Assembly (NCBI GenBank): GCA_023101725.1
Contig: JALJCO010007119.1
Location: 682,001-746,000 of the forward strand
Origin: Atherinomorus stipes
Lineage: Eukaryota > Chordata > Actinopteri > Atheriniformes > Atherinidae
Length of the DNA: 64,000 bases
Direction of reading: 5' to 3'
Part shown: in pieces, positions 63,100 to 64,000 of the stretch
How the letters are laid out: each line of letters opens with the position of its first letter
Position numbering within the stretch: the first letter of the stretch is position 1
The notes under the pieces: model-generated
The model's database searches: none
What the model was told of the DNA's origin: nothing
What the model saw: only the letters and a program-made list of their open reading frames with translations
Program-made: the position numbers and the translations under genes

Positions 63100-63560
63100 G
63101 AGTTCTTTTTTTCTGCCACATGTTCTCCTATTTGGCTGGTGCTAAGCATGCAGTCAGAAGTTATTATTAGACTGAATTTAAGCGGCCTCGTGTCCTCAGC
63201 TTGGAGCAGCGGGCACAGAGCTCCTGCATTGAGTTTGACAGCCTTCACACAATATTGTGCAAGGGCGCTCCCTTAGCTTCTCATGCTGGTTAAATGTAAT
63301 ATGGCAGATGGATAGTATTTGCAGGGAGAGCGGGGGTCTCGCCCTCCCTCTCACTCCATTTTTTTGTCGTCTCTTGCCAGTACCTCAGACGTTTCAAGGG
63401 GGGAGAAATATGTATCAAATTAACTCTTAGCAACGGGGCCTCCCAGCTTCCCTGCCCTTGTCTTTTCAGCAATCAGAGCTTTGTTATTTTAGTCTTTCAA
63501 CCAAAACCAAACTGGATTCAATGGCCTCAGCAATTACCTGCAATTTTCCAACCTGGTGCG
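63100..63560. promoter_or_regulatory. candidate conserved non-coding block
   Basis: Unique sequence with GGTGCTAAGCATGCAG, AGTTATTATTAGACTGAATT, CTGCATTGAGTTTGACAGCC and GTCAATGG-type motifs. No repeat or ORF of note. The assignment is compositional only. Confidence 0.22.
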
Positions 63561-64000
63561 CTAGCTTTCACCGGTGCAACTCTGAACAGTGAAAGATTGT
63601 CTCCTCAGTTCCTCATTTCAGTGTTCAAGTTAAGTGTGCTAATTCATTTACATCCACTGAGTGGCACATTTGGAAATGTTCGCTTCCCAGCAGCAGGAAT
63701 GTCTGTGGAGATTTGGTTTGGTCCGCGCTCAACTTTAGAGTTACTGAAACTAGACACCCCTCTGCGGTGTCGACACTCCGACACTGAATCTCTGCTTTAT
63801 ACATCTGACCCATAAATTAAAACGTCCTTTCAAGCCCGTTCAGAAGAGACAACTCTGAAGCCCTGACATCTGTTTTCACATTGTGGACTTTTAGCCCATT
63901 TTTCCAGCCAAAACCCCACACCCAACAATCTCTTCTTTCCATCTCCCATCCTGTCCTCACATTGTGTAAGAAACTAGAAGTATGTGTGTTTTTGTAAGTC

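Overview
This is a vertebrate, almost certainly teleost fish, genomic window that lies inside one very large gene, adenosine kinase (adk), transcribed on the + strand. Two adk coding exons can be read directly, 28328-28500 and 34921-35029. They join in frame across GT-AG introns and correspond to about residues 75-168 of human ADK (short isoform, my numbering from memory). No other adk exon was found, so the window is about 99.6% intronic: at least 28 kb upstream of the first exon, a 6.4 kb intron between the two, and at least 29 kb downstream. The organism call rests on the adk exons plus a typical ray-finned-fish repeat set: L2-clade LINE 3' ends, hAT, Tc1/mariner and piggyBac-like MITEs, and abundant CA/TA microsatellites. 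I cannot name the species.

Layout. 1-2.0 kb: compound palindromic microsatellite, a Tc1-like MITE copy carrying a TTAA-flanked MITE, and a hAT MITE with a perfect 8-bp target duplication. 5.8-6.2 kb: another hAT-like MITE. 7.5-8.9 kb: hairpin microsatellite and a decayed L2 LINE fragment that still shows the reverse-transcriptase YADD motif. 12.4-14.0 kb: a 1.56-kb hAT element with a second TIR element inserted in it. 16.2-18.6 kb: LINE-tail-like sequence, a CpG-rich promoter-like block with a 36-codon ORF, and hAT-like debris. 19-27 kb: mostly unique sequence with islands resembling conserved non-coding DNA. 28.3-35.0 kb: the two adk exons, with the intron between them heavily loaded with MITEs. 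35-39.5 kb: low-complexity and unique sequence, including a (CAG)11 tract. 39.5-40.1 kb: an intact Tc1-like MITE. 43-44.6 kb: TA/CA microsatellites and a second L2 fragment with a clean 178-codon ORF. 45-49 kb: unique islands. 50.0-51.1 kb: a TTAA-bounded TIR element containing a 104-bp tandem duplication. 51-60 kb: unique sequence with long G and C homopolymers. 60.8-61.4 kb: inverted-orientation second copy of the MITE family at 31 kb. 61.4-64 kb: triplet-rich and unique sequence.

The only protein-coding function seen is adenosine kinase, the cytosolic/nuclear purine-salvage enzyme that phosphorylates adenosine to AMP. Everything else is intronic: transposable elements, simple repeats and unique blocks that may hold regulatory sequence. 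I see no operon, CRISPR array, RNA gene or clearly new biological system. The most informative findings are the datable nested transposon insertions with exact target-site duplications, the several TTAA-bounded element families, the CpG-rich promoter-like block at 17.0-17.7 kb, and the clusters of homeodomain/POU-motif-rich unique sequence.
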